Assembly (NCBI GenBank): GCA_032173965.1
Contig: CM063283.1
Span: 80,292,743-80,356,742, forward strand
Source: Sitta carolinensis
Taxonomy: Eukaryota > Chordata > Aves > Passeriformes > Sittidae
DNA length: 64,000 bases
Direction of reading: 5' to 3'
Shown here: one piece after another, positions 41,106 to 53,418 of the stretch
Layout: each line of letters starts with the position of its first letter
Position numbering within the stretch: position 1 is the first letter of the stretch
The notes under the pieces: generated by a model
Databases searched by the model: none
Told to the model about the DNA's origin: nothing
The model's input: the letters and a program-made list of their open reading frames with translations, nothing else
Position numbers and translations under genes: made by a program

Positions 41106-44100
41106 CCAAGTCTGCAAGAGAGAGGTGGACCATAGGACCTGGCCAGAGGGTCAGTCAAAGCCAAAAGCTTTCTATGCCCTTCCATATTGCCTGAATACTG
41201 AAACACTCTACCTTTACCACTCAAGTGTAGTAGGAAATACAAGATGGAAAATTCTGGTCTGTCACCAGTACTTCAGATCAGCCATCCAGGTTACATACAG
41301 AGTCCCAGGATACACTTCAGAAAAAACACTTGCTAACCCCACTGTTCAGGACCTTGGTTTCAACATCAGCAAAACAATCTAGTGCCAGGAGTTTGCATGC
41401 ACTATTGTGAACAGAATAATAAGTGGATTTCTCAGACCTGTTTATGAAGAATCTTTGAAGAAATTAATTCAAAATGTAATTGTCAAGATATTAATTTTTA
41501 ATATCTTTTTAAAAGGCATTTTTATTAACACAATTAGACAGAGTGGTACAAGAGAAAAGGAGAAGGAAAGGGTTAAGGAGACTTAAGAAACACAGCAGCA
41601 TATGTGATGGCCTCTCTCTCTTTAAATTAATTCAATTCCTTACAGGTATAACTTCAAAATGTAGAGATATATTTTGCTATCTCCATTTTCCCCAGTTTGA
41701 TGTCATCTCACTTCTGTTGTCTACAATACTCTGACCAGAAATAAGAAACTACAAAATGGACTTTGTTCTTTTGGGTACAATAATATAAAACACAGTTATT
41801 TAAGTTTCTACACTTTACTCTCATTTTGGATCTGTTTTGTCAAATATGGGTTTTGGGTTATTTTTCTGAATCTCTCTTGATACACCTTGGGAAATTGCAG
41901 CTGTATCAAACACCTATCAGCACCAAATACCTGAGGCTGTGGTTTAACTGTTCGAAAGGGAAGTGCAGGTCGAATTCATTCCTCCAGTCTCTAAAATGAA
42001 GTTTTATTCTTAGCTCAATCAAGCTGTACTTGTATTGCAGAAGTAGAGATTTTAAACAGTTAAATTGTTAATGGATCATTAGTAACTGGTCACTTCAGGT
42101 TCCAGGGCCATCGTTTTTATCACTGTTTGCTTAATCAATGTCGGACATTGGCTCCAACTATGACTCACACATTGAAAGAGCCTAGCTACACTAAGGATGC
42201 AGAGATTTAAAGAGATTATCATCCCCTACTATAAACTCTTATATTAGGAGATATATTTATTAATATTCTATTGAAAAACTGCTACTAATTCTAAGGATAT
42301 TAAACAGATCCAAGTAGTAAAAAAAATTTATTAAATTTATTTTACTGGGTAGTCTTGCCTTACATCCACAGATGATGATGAAAGGGAATCACAGAATGCA
42401 ATGGTATATCTGCATTTGGGAAATGTGATATTTTCCCTACAAAAAAATTCTATTATAGAGAAAAATACCCATTGTGAAATTTGGTTCTGTTTTTGATTTT
42501 TAAAATACGACTGTTTCATTAAAGGACATGCATCCATGCAAAGAAGTAGACTTTGTGTTCTGTGGATTTAGATACCCTTTGTTTTTAAAATTACCCTCTT
42601 CTAAGTAGTTCAAAAATATGTTAGAATTCAGCCACTAACAATATTATTGTTAAACTCTCATTCCAAAAAGTGCTGTAGCCGCAAAATTAGGAACAACTCT
42701 TTTGGCAGACAATTCTGCTTTTGAATTGAACACGACCAGTTAAAAGACATGCCAAGGACTTTGCGACAAACTGTGCAAAGTAGTTTCATGTCAAAATTTG
42801 CTATATAATTTCTCCCATCAGGAAGTCCTCCTTGTGAGATGAAAAAAGAATTCCAGTGTCTATCTTGCTCCTATAAAAAAGAGCAAGACCAAAGTGGTAG
42901 TTGTTTAAAATTAAAGATTAAATAATTACACTGATTTATGCACAGAAAGAGCAATGGGGATAATGTGTTCTGTCTGCATCAGCCAATGACACACATCACC
43001 ACATACAGTATCCTGTCACATTCTAGCATTGTATATAAATGTCAGCCTTGTTATTTATTTTCAATTTAAAATGCATTAATATTAGCTGTATCATGCTGAC
43101 AAATCTTATAATGAAGACAGCTGATTATCTTTTTTTCCTGAAGGACAGGGAAAGACAAAGACTCATTTCAATGCAATAATGAATGTCTCTTATTATTTTA
43201 TTGGGAAACTGATTCATTCATCCTGGTCTTATTTATGTTGAAATAGTCTACAAGCGAAAGATAAAAGAGAGATCAGAATTCATGACTTCAGAAAAAATTG
43301 CTAGCAAATATCAGAGAAAAAACAAGAGTAATATTTTTCTATTTATACTCTCTAATACCTGTGATTATTTGATTTATATTATGATTAATTGCTTTACCTG
43401 TATTCATCAATTTTTTGTTAATTCCAAATTGTTTTACATTTCTCAAAAGTTCTACAGACATTATTACTTAAATCCTTTGTCTACTGAACCACAGAAAAAA
43501 AAAAATCACTGTCTTACATGATTGATTGACTGACCGATCCGCATTTCCTTTTTCTAACAAAAGACAGTGTATCATGGAGTGGTATCTTTTTAAGCATATG
43601 CAAAGTCATGTTTTAACATTATCTATTCCAAACATTTAAAAACCCAAGACTGAGACTGAGAAAATCACAAACGTAGATTAATTATCATATACTCTTATAA
43701 AACAGTAAGTTGAAGATTCACTTTTACAAAATGGAGAATCAAATTGAAGATCAGATTCAACATTTGTGAGCAATAAGACATATACTTAATAGAGACACTG
43801 TCATTAAAAAAGAGGTCAGTAAAAGCTGTATGATATGGTGGCTTTGAAGCAGGTCTGGAGAATCATGAAATAGATTCATTGAATACTCCATGTGGGAAAA
43901 GGTCTCAGAAAATTTCTATAGCACCCCCTTACTCAAAGCAGAGCCACTTATGAGATGAGAGTAAGTTGCTCAGGGATTTTTCTTGAACCTCCTCACCAAA
44001 CATGGAGCCTGCAGAGGCTCCCTGTATCACTCCTCATGGTTCTCATGGGTAAGAAATATTTTCTGTTTATATTTTGGAATCTCTTTTAAGCTATGTCTGT

Positions 44101-45289
44101 TATCTTCTTGCTGTAAAGTGCTTGAATTTGTCTTTTTAATGCCTTCCATTTAGAAATCATTAGATTGCTATTAGACACTCTAAATTTCAGAGACTATGAC
44201 TTGATATTTATTCTTCCTTATATAGTTAGCAGTAGTGTTCAAAGAAAGTATTTTACTTTTTATTGATATTCCTTTTTAGCCTGATCCATCAATTTTCTTT
44301 ACTTTTTCCAGAAATTTAGAAGAAAAAAATATTCCTTATGTATTAATAGAAAAGGTCTGAATTAATGTAGTTACTATTCAAAAAGTTCGAGATGATGGAG
44401 AAAGAATTTAAACATATTCCCTAAACTCTTCTACAACTTATAAATAGACTCTTTCTTAAGAAAAGAGGAATTTCTTGTATAGTCAAATGACTTGATTATT
44501 CTTAAACTAGTATAATTGCAAATCGCAAAGAAAACACTATATTTTAAGGATTCTGATAGAAATTGTAAAATATGGCAGGTGTCACAAGATTTGTTAGATT
44601 TATGTAGTTATTCCCAAAAGTTGTTCCTCTATTTCTTTAAAAAAGATAAGGAAAAAAATTTGCAAGTAAGGAAAGTTTCTAAGGAGCAGAGAAACCAGCA
44701 TTGGCAAAAGACAAGCCTGGATAAAGAGTTTGTTACTAACAATCATGTGTTGTATCATGCTGTTACTTTAAAACATAATTCTATCATGGAAATTAATTAT
44801 AACTGTTTAATGTTAATAATTTTCCACGTGGTGTGGATCTGTGTAGATACTTTATACTTTAAAATTCAAGTTTTCAAAGACAACGTCAACACTGGGTAAC
44901 TCTCACCACCTACAGGAAGATATGAAAAGTGTTTGACAAACATGCAAACAGTAGTAGAGAGTAAAAGGTCAAACATCTACTCACAAAAGCTTTTCCATAA
45001 ATAAGTATATATGAGGTAACACAAGATTTTAAAGCAAAATCTTTCTCTGCTTTATTCTAATTAAACACTAAAGGGGTGAGGGCACCAATGTGATTAATTG
45101 AATTGAACACAAGGTGATTTGAAGCAAATTTAGAAAATCACTAAATCCTTTTGGAGCTTAGATCAATAACATCTGTTAAATTAAAACTTAATTGTAAATT
45201 ATTCTTGTTTTAAAATACGAGTTTGTTTTAAATAAAAAATGAGACACCCTAGGAAATAAATATAGTATTGTTTGTCTGTGTTTAAGCTA

Positions 45290-45490
45290 TTATGCAACTA
45301 TGGGATTGCAACACATATCCAGGTGCTGATTGATGTTTTGTCATTGAATAGGCCTGAACTAAAGGGCCTGTAGAGAAACATTCACATTCCCATAATGAAT
45401 ATGCAGTATCATTATCAATATATTTTTAAAAAATCAGAATGTGCAAAGGGACATTTGTGTTAATGCATCCAGGAGGATTAATGAAGTTAT
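45290..45490. other. Possible conserved noncoding element, candidate only
   Basis: A 200-base block free of repeats and low complexity, with several clustered homeodomain or POU-like words (cccataatgaatatgcagtat, gtgttaatgcatcc, ggattaatgaag). Large introns of neuronal genes often hold such elements. Conservation cannot be tested from one sequence, so this is weakly supported. Confidence 0.2.
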
Positions 45491-46049
45491 AAAATGTTTT
45501 GCTTTGTCCCATGTGCTGTCTCCATTCTGAAGAAGGTCAGGTTCACTTTTTCTTCTAGTATGATCTGTACTTTGGTTTATCTCAGCCCTACAGGATCAGT
45601 GAGAAAGATGAGAATTAAGCCTCCCTTTGTAGTACAACTTCAAAGTATAGAACAGGAAATGGGGAAACCAACTGAAGTTTAAATGCGGTGTATACCAAAA
45701 CTGTTTTCACATTGGCTTCTTCATTTGAACACAATGGATTAATTTCAACTCCCAGTATTGTTAGGATGCTTCATAAAATGTAATCTTTTTAATATCAATA
45801 TTTCTCTGCAGAGTTCTCCTGTTTGCACAAAGGACTTTTTGTTTCCTCTCAATGGCATTTTCTGCTCAATTGCATTTTATACCTGGATGTGATCTCTGGT
45901 CAGTCCGTGTTGTATGTATTCTGTACCTATTTTCTGCACTTTCAAGCAAAACTGAACAAGTAATGTGTTCTGAGAGCTAAAAAACCCCACTAAAACATTA
46001 TATCAGCAAGTGAAGGAAAGACCAGTTAAAGGTTAACACTAGTCACACA

Positions 46050-46568
46050 GGTTCATAGAACCATAGGATGTTTAGGGTTGCAAGGGACCTCAAAGACTCT
46101 CTAGTTGCCCCTATTACAGGCAGAGATGTCACTCACTAGATCAGGTTGCTCAGGGCTCCATCCAACCTGGCTTTCCAGGGATGGGGCTTCCACAGCTTCT
46201 CTGGGCAACCTGTTTCAGGACCTCACCACCCTCTCCCTTCAGGATTTTTTCCTATTGTCTAATCTAAACCTGTCCTCTTCCAGTTTAAAACCTTTGTCCC
46301 TTGTCCTGTCTTTATCTGCCCATATAAAAACTGTCTCTCCCTCCTTTTATAAGCCCCCTTAAGGTAATTAAATATCACAAAGAGGTCTCCCCAAAGTCTT
46401 GTCCAGACTGAGCTGCCCCAGGTCCCTCAGCCTGTCTTTACGGGAGACATTCCATCCCTCTGCTTATCTTTGCGGATCCTCTGCCCCTCTCTATCAAGTC
46501 AATTTCTTACACAGAGTACCCTAGACCTGGATGCAGTACTCCGAGTGGTGTCTTGTGAAGGCAGAGGT
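46050..46568 (-). mobile_element. CR1 LINE, 3' end fragment
   Basis: A clear reversed CR1: 'ttcatagaaccataggatgtttagggttgcaagggacctcaaag' at the 3' end, then 'caggttgctcagggctccatccaacctggc', 'cacagcttctctgggcaacctgtt', 'taatctaaacctgtcctcttccag', and finally 'tagacctggatgcagtactccgagtggtgtctt'. It retains the C-terminal ORF2 portion with breaks. Same orientation as NALF1. The region after it, 46570-47110, is less AT-rich than most of the intron but I cannot classify it. Confidence 0.93.
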
Positions 46569-49500
46569 CAGTAGTTCTGGTTTATGTGTTTTGTTTGGTT
46601 TTATTTTTTTAGTGGGCCAAATGCAATAGAAGTTAGGACTGGTCACGTCAGCCTAATCAGCACGAGCCTGGAGCTCTGCCTGGGTGTCTGGCTTCCAACT
46701 GAGGGAAGACAGTTGAGGAAAGGAGGGTTCATATCCTCCATCTGAGGATAACAGCCTTGCAGGTCTGCCTGGTCCTGCCCCCGCCATGGATTTTACAAGA
46801 GCAGTGAAGATCTCACTTCTCTGTAATTTGGTTGCACTCTTCCCTTAACCCTGCCCTTTTCCTACTCCCAGGGATAAACTACACCTCTGCAGGCAGATCA
46901 ATGCACTAATCCCCTTCTTTCTGCAACTGGACAGTTTTCCCTCAGCCTTTGTTTGGTCTAATTCCTGGTTAAACTAAAGGGTGATGAAACAACACATGCA
47001 ATGGGCCACCTGAGGAGGCATGTAGTTCACACTCTTTTACACTCTGGCATTTTCCCCTGCAAGTTTTAGCATTTCAGAGGGGGAGCAGTTCCCCCCTTTC
47101 TGCCAGAAATAGCTCTTTCCATTTTAAAACATTTGTCTGTTTTCCCGTCAGCTTCACTGGGATTTATGCTCTCTGATCTGCATGACTCGAAGCACTGCTT
47201 TCATCACTGCTTCTTAAGAAGCCTATTTGTAAACTGTTTTTTCCACTGATTAAAGAGGAAACTTGTTGAAATTGTAGGATATTTCAGTGTATCTGAGAAC
47301 AATTCCTAAATCACTGAGCATTCATGTGTAAAGTAACTCTACTGTCACATTGGGAACAAAGTTTCTTGCCAACGCTTAGCCTCACTGTTTCCTAAGAGTC
47401 AATCACTTGGGCACAGACATATTTCTTAAAAAAATACATTTCTTAAAAAAGTTCTGCAAAGTCTGAAGAGAAGCTACTTGCTCTTAAGCCATAAAGTGCT
47501 TTTGAAGCTCTGAGGAGCTGAAATGTGACCTGTTTGTTTCACTGTGGTGCACAGCAGCATGCATGAGAAATCAGGCAAGAGAAACTTAAAAGAAAATTTT
47601 GAGCTGCTTGCTGTCTTTTTAAGCATTCTAATCTCTTAATAAAAGTTGGCAGGTGCTAACGGTTTTGTGCCTGTTTCTTTCTCCCTTTTTAGTGATCCCA
47701 GTTCTGTGGAGGTAGATTCATTTTCTGGGTTCAGTAAATATTCTTTCACCTGCCTTGAAATGGAACTGCAGGCCCTTTGATAAATAGATTAGAAGGTTAT
47801 CAAATTCCACTGTTATTTCTACAAGTGTATTTGTTTTCTCCGATGAAATGTTCTTTCTTAGCTTTCTAGAGCAGTAATCTCTATGGATCACAATAAATAC
47901 CCCTTCTCCTTCTGAAAGAAAAACAAATCAGGGTGTAAAGGACTTAATTCTTCAGCAAAGACATTCAAAGCAGTACTAAAAACAGGATTCCCTTTGTGTG
48001 CTGATTTCAACGGGTATCCAATGTAAATTACCATGCCAAATTAACCCCTCACTAATTAACAGAGATTCAAGAGATGTAATTTCCTCCTGTTGTTAATGAG
48101 AGCAGTTTGTATATCATGAAGGAAAACAAAGCCACAGGAAGCTCTGGTGCCTTTACTGTTTACTCACACTAACATGTCTGAGATAAGCACCAGGCATGTG
48201 GAAAGGAATTTAGGTATATACTTGAATTGTCATAGGTTTAAGGTGGCTTAACCATTGGATATGATCTGATTAGAGCACCTCTAAACTAAAACACTTTGGG
48301 AAAAAAGCTAGCTTTTGTAGTTTTTGCCACAGAGACTTACCTAGGGGGATGCAGAAGCTGCAGCATGACATGCCTGCCAGAGCTCCTTGAAGAGCAGCGA
48401 GAAAGGAGCAGTGCTGTTGCCTCCCCCTCCTTACATGGCACTGAGCTCTGGAGCATACAAACAGGGAGAAACTTTTGCTACAGCTTGAACTGCTCTTGGG
48501 AGATCCTGCTCATGCACACACCACAGTCTCTGTGAAAGAGCAGGGCCATCGTATCTCAGCAATAACCCCTTGTGAACCATCCCCACATGCATTCTGTGCT
48601 GTGCTGATGTTTTCAGGCTGAAACAGAGGTGACTTAATGTTTCTGTAGATACTTCCCTATTTTTCCCTAGCATATGTCCTTCAGATGCACTGAAAAAACA
48701 CTTTTTGAAACAACCACAGATATTATGCACATGAAAATATATTGACTTCAGAGGGATTCAAGTTACGCATGTACCTGAGGGCCCTTCGAAATCAAGACTG
48801 AAGCTGTGAATGAAATACTGTTTCACACAACTTTCCTCATGCTTTGTATAAAATAGTTTTGCTGTCAGTTTTTAGATTCAACCTTTTTCTTCATTCATGA
48901 ACTGTCTAAAAAGACTGTAAAACAAGAATACAAGCCTGATGACAATATAAAAAATTAAAAAAATTATAAAAGATAATCACTCTTCTGCTAAGTAAAAGAT
49001 GAAGACCAAATGACACCATTTGCTTCACATGCTGCTCAGAGCTTTTAACCCTTGTGGCAGATGTAGTATTTGTAGCAGTTCAAAGGCAGAGCTGAGGAGA
49101 CAAACATTAAACAGTGTGAGCAATTAGGATCCAGAGCTTGCTCTCTTGCTCTTTTCCTTCTCTGGTTTTCTTTTGTAAGTATCAGATATTCTGCACATTT
49201 TTTTGAACTTCAGGAAGCAGTAACGACCCTCATGATTTTCCATCATTACATTTTAGGTCTGAGCATAACTTGGTAGTATGGCCATGGTCAGTATGTGAGA
49301 CATTTCATATAACTTGCTGAGGAACTTTTGCACTCCAGATTGACCTCCAGAGTAAGACATAGTAGTCCTTGGCTTCTGCGGTACTCAGGGAGTTAAAATA
49401 TGAGACACAGGGAAACAACAAAAACTCAAGGTTGTCTTCATTATATTGCTGAAGAAGCTCAAGATAATAAACACCAGAGCACTTGAAAGCAGTGAAAGCA

Positions 49501-52289
49501 AGCACTCTAAAGATATATGTGTATTCAGAAAAGTCCTGTAATAAACAGCCATTAAAAATGTTATAATAGGAAAAGAGAAAAAAAAAAGCTGTTACAAATT
49601 CAGGGACATTTGTGGGACAGTCACTTCTTGAGGTTATGAATGCAAGCAAAGCCTATTACCATGTCAGCAAAGAATTCATGCATTTTCCACATCATTGTTT
49701 TGTGGTGTGTAGGAAAAGCTGTTCAAGATCAGAACTAAAAAAATAAACACATACCCAAGTTCTACCAAGGGCAAGGACAATGACAGAAGGGGACACAGTT
49801 CTTGTACTGAATCTGTTTTCCTGACAATAAAAGAGTGATTCCTTGCTATTCTTTACTTATGCTATTTTTCTATTTTTCTAAAAGCATTTATTTTCTATAT
49901 CTATCTTAACTAAATGGAACACAATGACCAGACTCTACAATACAGATGAGGAGATTGAAGAGGGAGGGAAGGTCTTCTATCTTCCCTCCTCTCTACTTGC
50001 ATATTTGGTTACATCTTACATCACACAGCCTTGAGTCAAACTGAAAGGGAACCTGGGACAATTGCTTATCCTCTTCAAGTCCAAAAAGCATCTCTAAAAC
50101 TGTTTAGTCATGAAAATGGCTAGTATTTCCTTCTGAAACAATCCACAGCTTTGATAAAGATAAAAATACAGGAAAATGGCAACACTTTTCAAGCTACTAT
50201 TGTCTATTTTGTAAGTAAGCTTTTGAGTGCATTACAGTTTTGTGGAAATTATATGTGTAGGGGAAAATGAAGATGGAAAAGAAAACCACTCTCTCACTAT
50301 GACTGATATGTTATCTAAATCAACTGCAAATGGAAAATATTGTGATTTCTAGAGTTTTGTGAAAGCTTGCAATTTTTATAATCCTAGCAGACCAATGTTC
50401 TCTTTTCCAAATGCATGCTTTAAGAAAATTCTGTTGAATGCTCCATGGAGAGGGGGAGAATCATGTGGAAATTGCTTTGTAATTATTTCAACTGTTTCTA
50501 TGCACCTTAGAACACCCACTGACTTTCATTAATGCAAACCATGGGAAAATATAGATTTTCTCATAGTAGAAGCAGTAGGACTGTCTAATGACTAAGGCTC
50601 TGGAATTATAATCTGTCTAGGCATCTCAAAAAGAAAATCCTTGTTGATGTTCTGTGACTCTGGCATTCAAAAAGAACAGGAATTAAGACCAGGAAAGACA
50701 TTAGAGAATTGGAACACTACTGTATCCATAAACACTGATCTTCCAAACAGATGCTACATCAGTAGTGGGTCTACCACAAACTGATCCAGGTTCAGATTCA
50801 GATTATACTCCTGCTGTATTACAAAGCCACAGATCATTTAACCTACGCTGGGGCTTCTAGAATAAGCAAGAAAATTACTCTTTCACGTGTTTCTTTGCTT
50901 GATTTTTTTGTTTGTTTTATTGTTTCTAGTGCCTTAGCACTGACATCATCAGTGGGTTACTTCATGTAATTCTGAACAGCCAGAGGAGTTGCATATTGGT
51001 TTTAAAATATTTGAAATATATATTTTCACAAGAATTTCATCTGATAAAATAACTTACATCATGCCATCACACCTTGGCATTAATTTTTGTCTTTTCTTAT
51101 GTCATTATTGTCTTTTTAAATTTAAATGTTGAAGTATCTTTGCTCATCTTGGCAAGTGAGATATAAATAACTGAAATTAATAGTACAAACCAAAAGTGAA
51201 CTTCACAATACAGGCTGTATTAATTTAATTTTAAATAGGCTATAAATAGGCTGTCACTCTGTCAATAGGCAATACTTAGAATCAGTTGAGAATCAGTTTA
51301 TTTCACTTCATATGTGATGTATAAGAGAAGAAAAAGAGGAAGCTGCTATGAAAAAATATTGTGCTTACATGGATTTTAAAATCCAACAGACATTAAAGTA
51401 TCCAATAAAAAATGACAAAAGAAACACAAGAATTTTACATTTGAATGACAAACTGGCTTATATAGAAGACTCACTGAAAGAAAAATCACCTCTAGAAATT
51501 GCAACTCATATAGTTATTGAAACATTATATCACAATGGAGAAACATTATCCTAAATAAGCCAAATATAAGAAAACTCCTCGACTGAAAATAAAACCAAAA
51601 TATTTTCCATTTCCTGAAACTTGAAAAATACAAAATCAGAAGTTCTGCTCAGTGTATAACATCACATAACTAAAAAAAATAAAAAAATTAAATAAATAAA
51701 AAATCCAATCAAATAATTTATTCTTTAAAAATATTCAAAAGACATGGATATGATGCTATAACAAAACTAAGAAGACAGAAATTAAATTAAAACAGGAAAT
51801 CCCAGCAAATTGATATTGATCAAAATTCTAGGAAAAGACAAACAAATTATTTTCTTCTTTAACAGGAGAAAAGTAGTATGGGTGAACACCAGCTAAAGTT
51901 TAGTGACTAATTTTGCCTACATACTAAACTAAACTTCCTCTGTCAGTCTAAATACAAATACATAAGCATGTCTTTCTGGTCTTCTAGTTAAATCCAAAGA
52001 AATGAAATACATATTCATGAAATTTAATTTATCTGCCATTACATAAGTATAGAAAATAGAAAATGTACAAGTCTTTGACCAAGAATTTTTCTAGGTGAGT
52101 TCTTTGAATTCACAATAATTGCATCAGCTGCTTTGCACCTTCAAATAAACTTGAAGTTTGGACTTATAACAATGGAGTTTCAGGTCAGTCAGAACTTTTG
52201 ACCTCTTGCATTTGAGGGATGAGTTACAAGACCTATTACAGCTGGAGCTACATGCAGGGAAAAAATGTGCCATTATAGTGAAGGTTACA

Positions 52290-52400
52290 AACATGTGGTT
52301 TTAGTGCCATGCTCTAATGGACAAGGTGGTGGGTGGTTGGTCAAAGGTTGGACTCAATCATTTTAGAGATCTTTTCCAACCTAAAATGATTCTGTGATTA
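52290..52400 (+). mobile_element. CR1 LINE, very short 3' end
   Basis: The final CR1 bases are present: 'ggttggactcaatcattttagagatcttttccaacctaaaatgattctgtgatt'. The upstream limit is uncertain. It ends about 200 bases from the exon-like block at 52602. Confidence 0.8.
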
Positions 52401-52601
52401 TTAATATTATACCTATTACTTTATGTCTTTGCACACACCTCTTCATCTGTCTGCAGGGTCTTCTAAAAAAGGGATTTCCAGTATAGTAATATCCCTTCTT
52501 GTCCAGATAAGAAGCATTTCAAATAGCATACCTTCAATTGAAAACTGTATCTAAAAACCCCAAACTCAGAAACTTTTCTAAATTCAGTATTTCACACGTA
52601 C

Positions 52602-52784
52602 CGAAATTATGTCCTGACTCTATATTGTCGTAGGATGTGGACATGCTGAAGGAGAAATCTCCATTTTCTCTTCCAATATGTTCTGGTTTCACCCCAAAGA
52701 CCCTTCTACACACAGGGTATGTTAGAGTCTGCTCCTCCTGGTCCCTAATTGCAGTGTGAATGTTGTACTCCTCAGGAGATAAAC
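52602..52784 (-). CDS. Unassigned exon-like open block, phase 1-1
   Basis: On the minus strand a polypyrimidine tract and acceptor (TTTCTTTCTAG, AG at 52786-52785) precede 183 open bases, ending at a strong donor (TTCG|GTACGT, GT at 52601-52600). The open frame uses two bases, then 60 codons, then one base, so the exon is phase 1-1 and could be skipped without shifting a frame. The peptide includes LSPEEYNIHTAIRDQEEQ, LTYPVCRRVFGVKPEHIG, and FSFSMSTSYDNIESGHNF, with one cysteine and no membrane segment. The block is clearly less AT-rich than its flanks. I do not recognise the protein. The flanking NALF1 exon starts in phase 0, so this frame cannot be spliced into NALF1; read in the NALF1 phase it meets a stop after 20 codons. 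It may be an exon of a nested minus-strand gene, a NALF1 poison exon, or a decayed exon. Confidence 0.5.
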
Positions 52785-53379
52785 CTAGAAAGAAATTTCA
52801 ATTTGCTTTTCTGAAATTTTTCTGAATTTGAGCACATAATTCAGGAGGCTGAAGGAAAGCTGAGGGTTTTGCTCATAAAGAGATTTCAAATAAACTATTC
52901 TGCCTACAAAAATATTTTTTTTGTTTCCCTTTACTTAACAGTATCCTTAGAACTATGGAGACATACAGAATATTTAATATTACAGCTTATTAAACAGCAA
53001 GATTAAAAGTAATTTTGTACAAAACCTCTCAAAAATGAAGGTGTAGCTGCAAATACTAGTATTATATACTTTTTCCCCAAGGTGTACTAAAATAAGCTAT
53101 ATTTCCTGAAAGAGAAACTTCCAGAATTGCCACAACTTCTCACAACTATAAAAAGTTGGATAATTCAGAATATATTATGCCACAATATCTCTGTTGCTAA
53201 AATCAATTATAATTGAGGAGTAATAAGAAGAGAATATTAAGCATTCCCAATGCTGTTGTTCTTATGAATTATATGATTTAACAGTTTTCTCCATTAAATT
53301 CTGCATTTCTCAAAGTCAGGCTTAAAATTTCATACTTTCCACAAGTACAATTTAAGGTACTGGATTACATGAATTAATG

Positions 53380-53413
<34 letters not shown>
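53380..53413. repeat. Pure poly(A) tract
   Basis: Thirty-four uninterrupted A bases, with no LINE or SINE body identifiable next to it. Length is prone to replication slippage and sequencing error. Confidence 0.95.

Positions 53414-53418
<5 letters not shown>

Noticed and set aside
40937..41382. Two overlapping 85-codon plus-strand frames
   Set aside because: The first is an antisense reading of a CR1 end; the second has no recognisable features.
44516..44899. A 127-codon open frame on the plus strand, one of the longest in the window
   Set aside because: Composition simply mirrors AT-rich DNA. No domain, splice or initiation context was seen, and the frame has no recognisable homologue.
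47660..47720. Possible plus-strand splice acceptor (ctttctccctttttag) followed by less AT-rich sequence
   Set aside because: No matching donor with a sustained open frame was found, so it is not supportable as an exon.
49305..49649. A 114-codon open frame on the minus strand
   Set aside because: No motif, no good splice sites, and surrounding sequence is ordinary intron. Possible old repeat, but not supportable as a gene.
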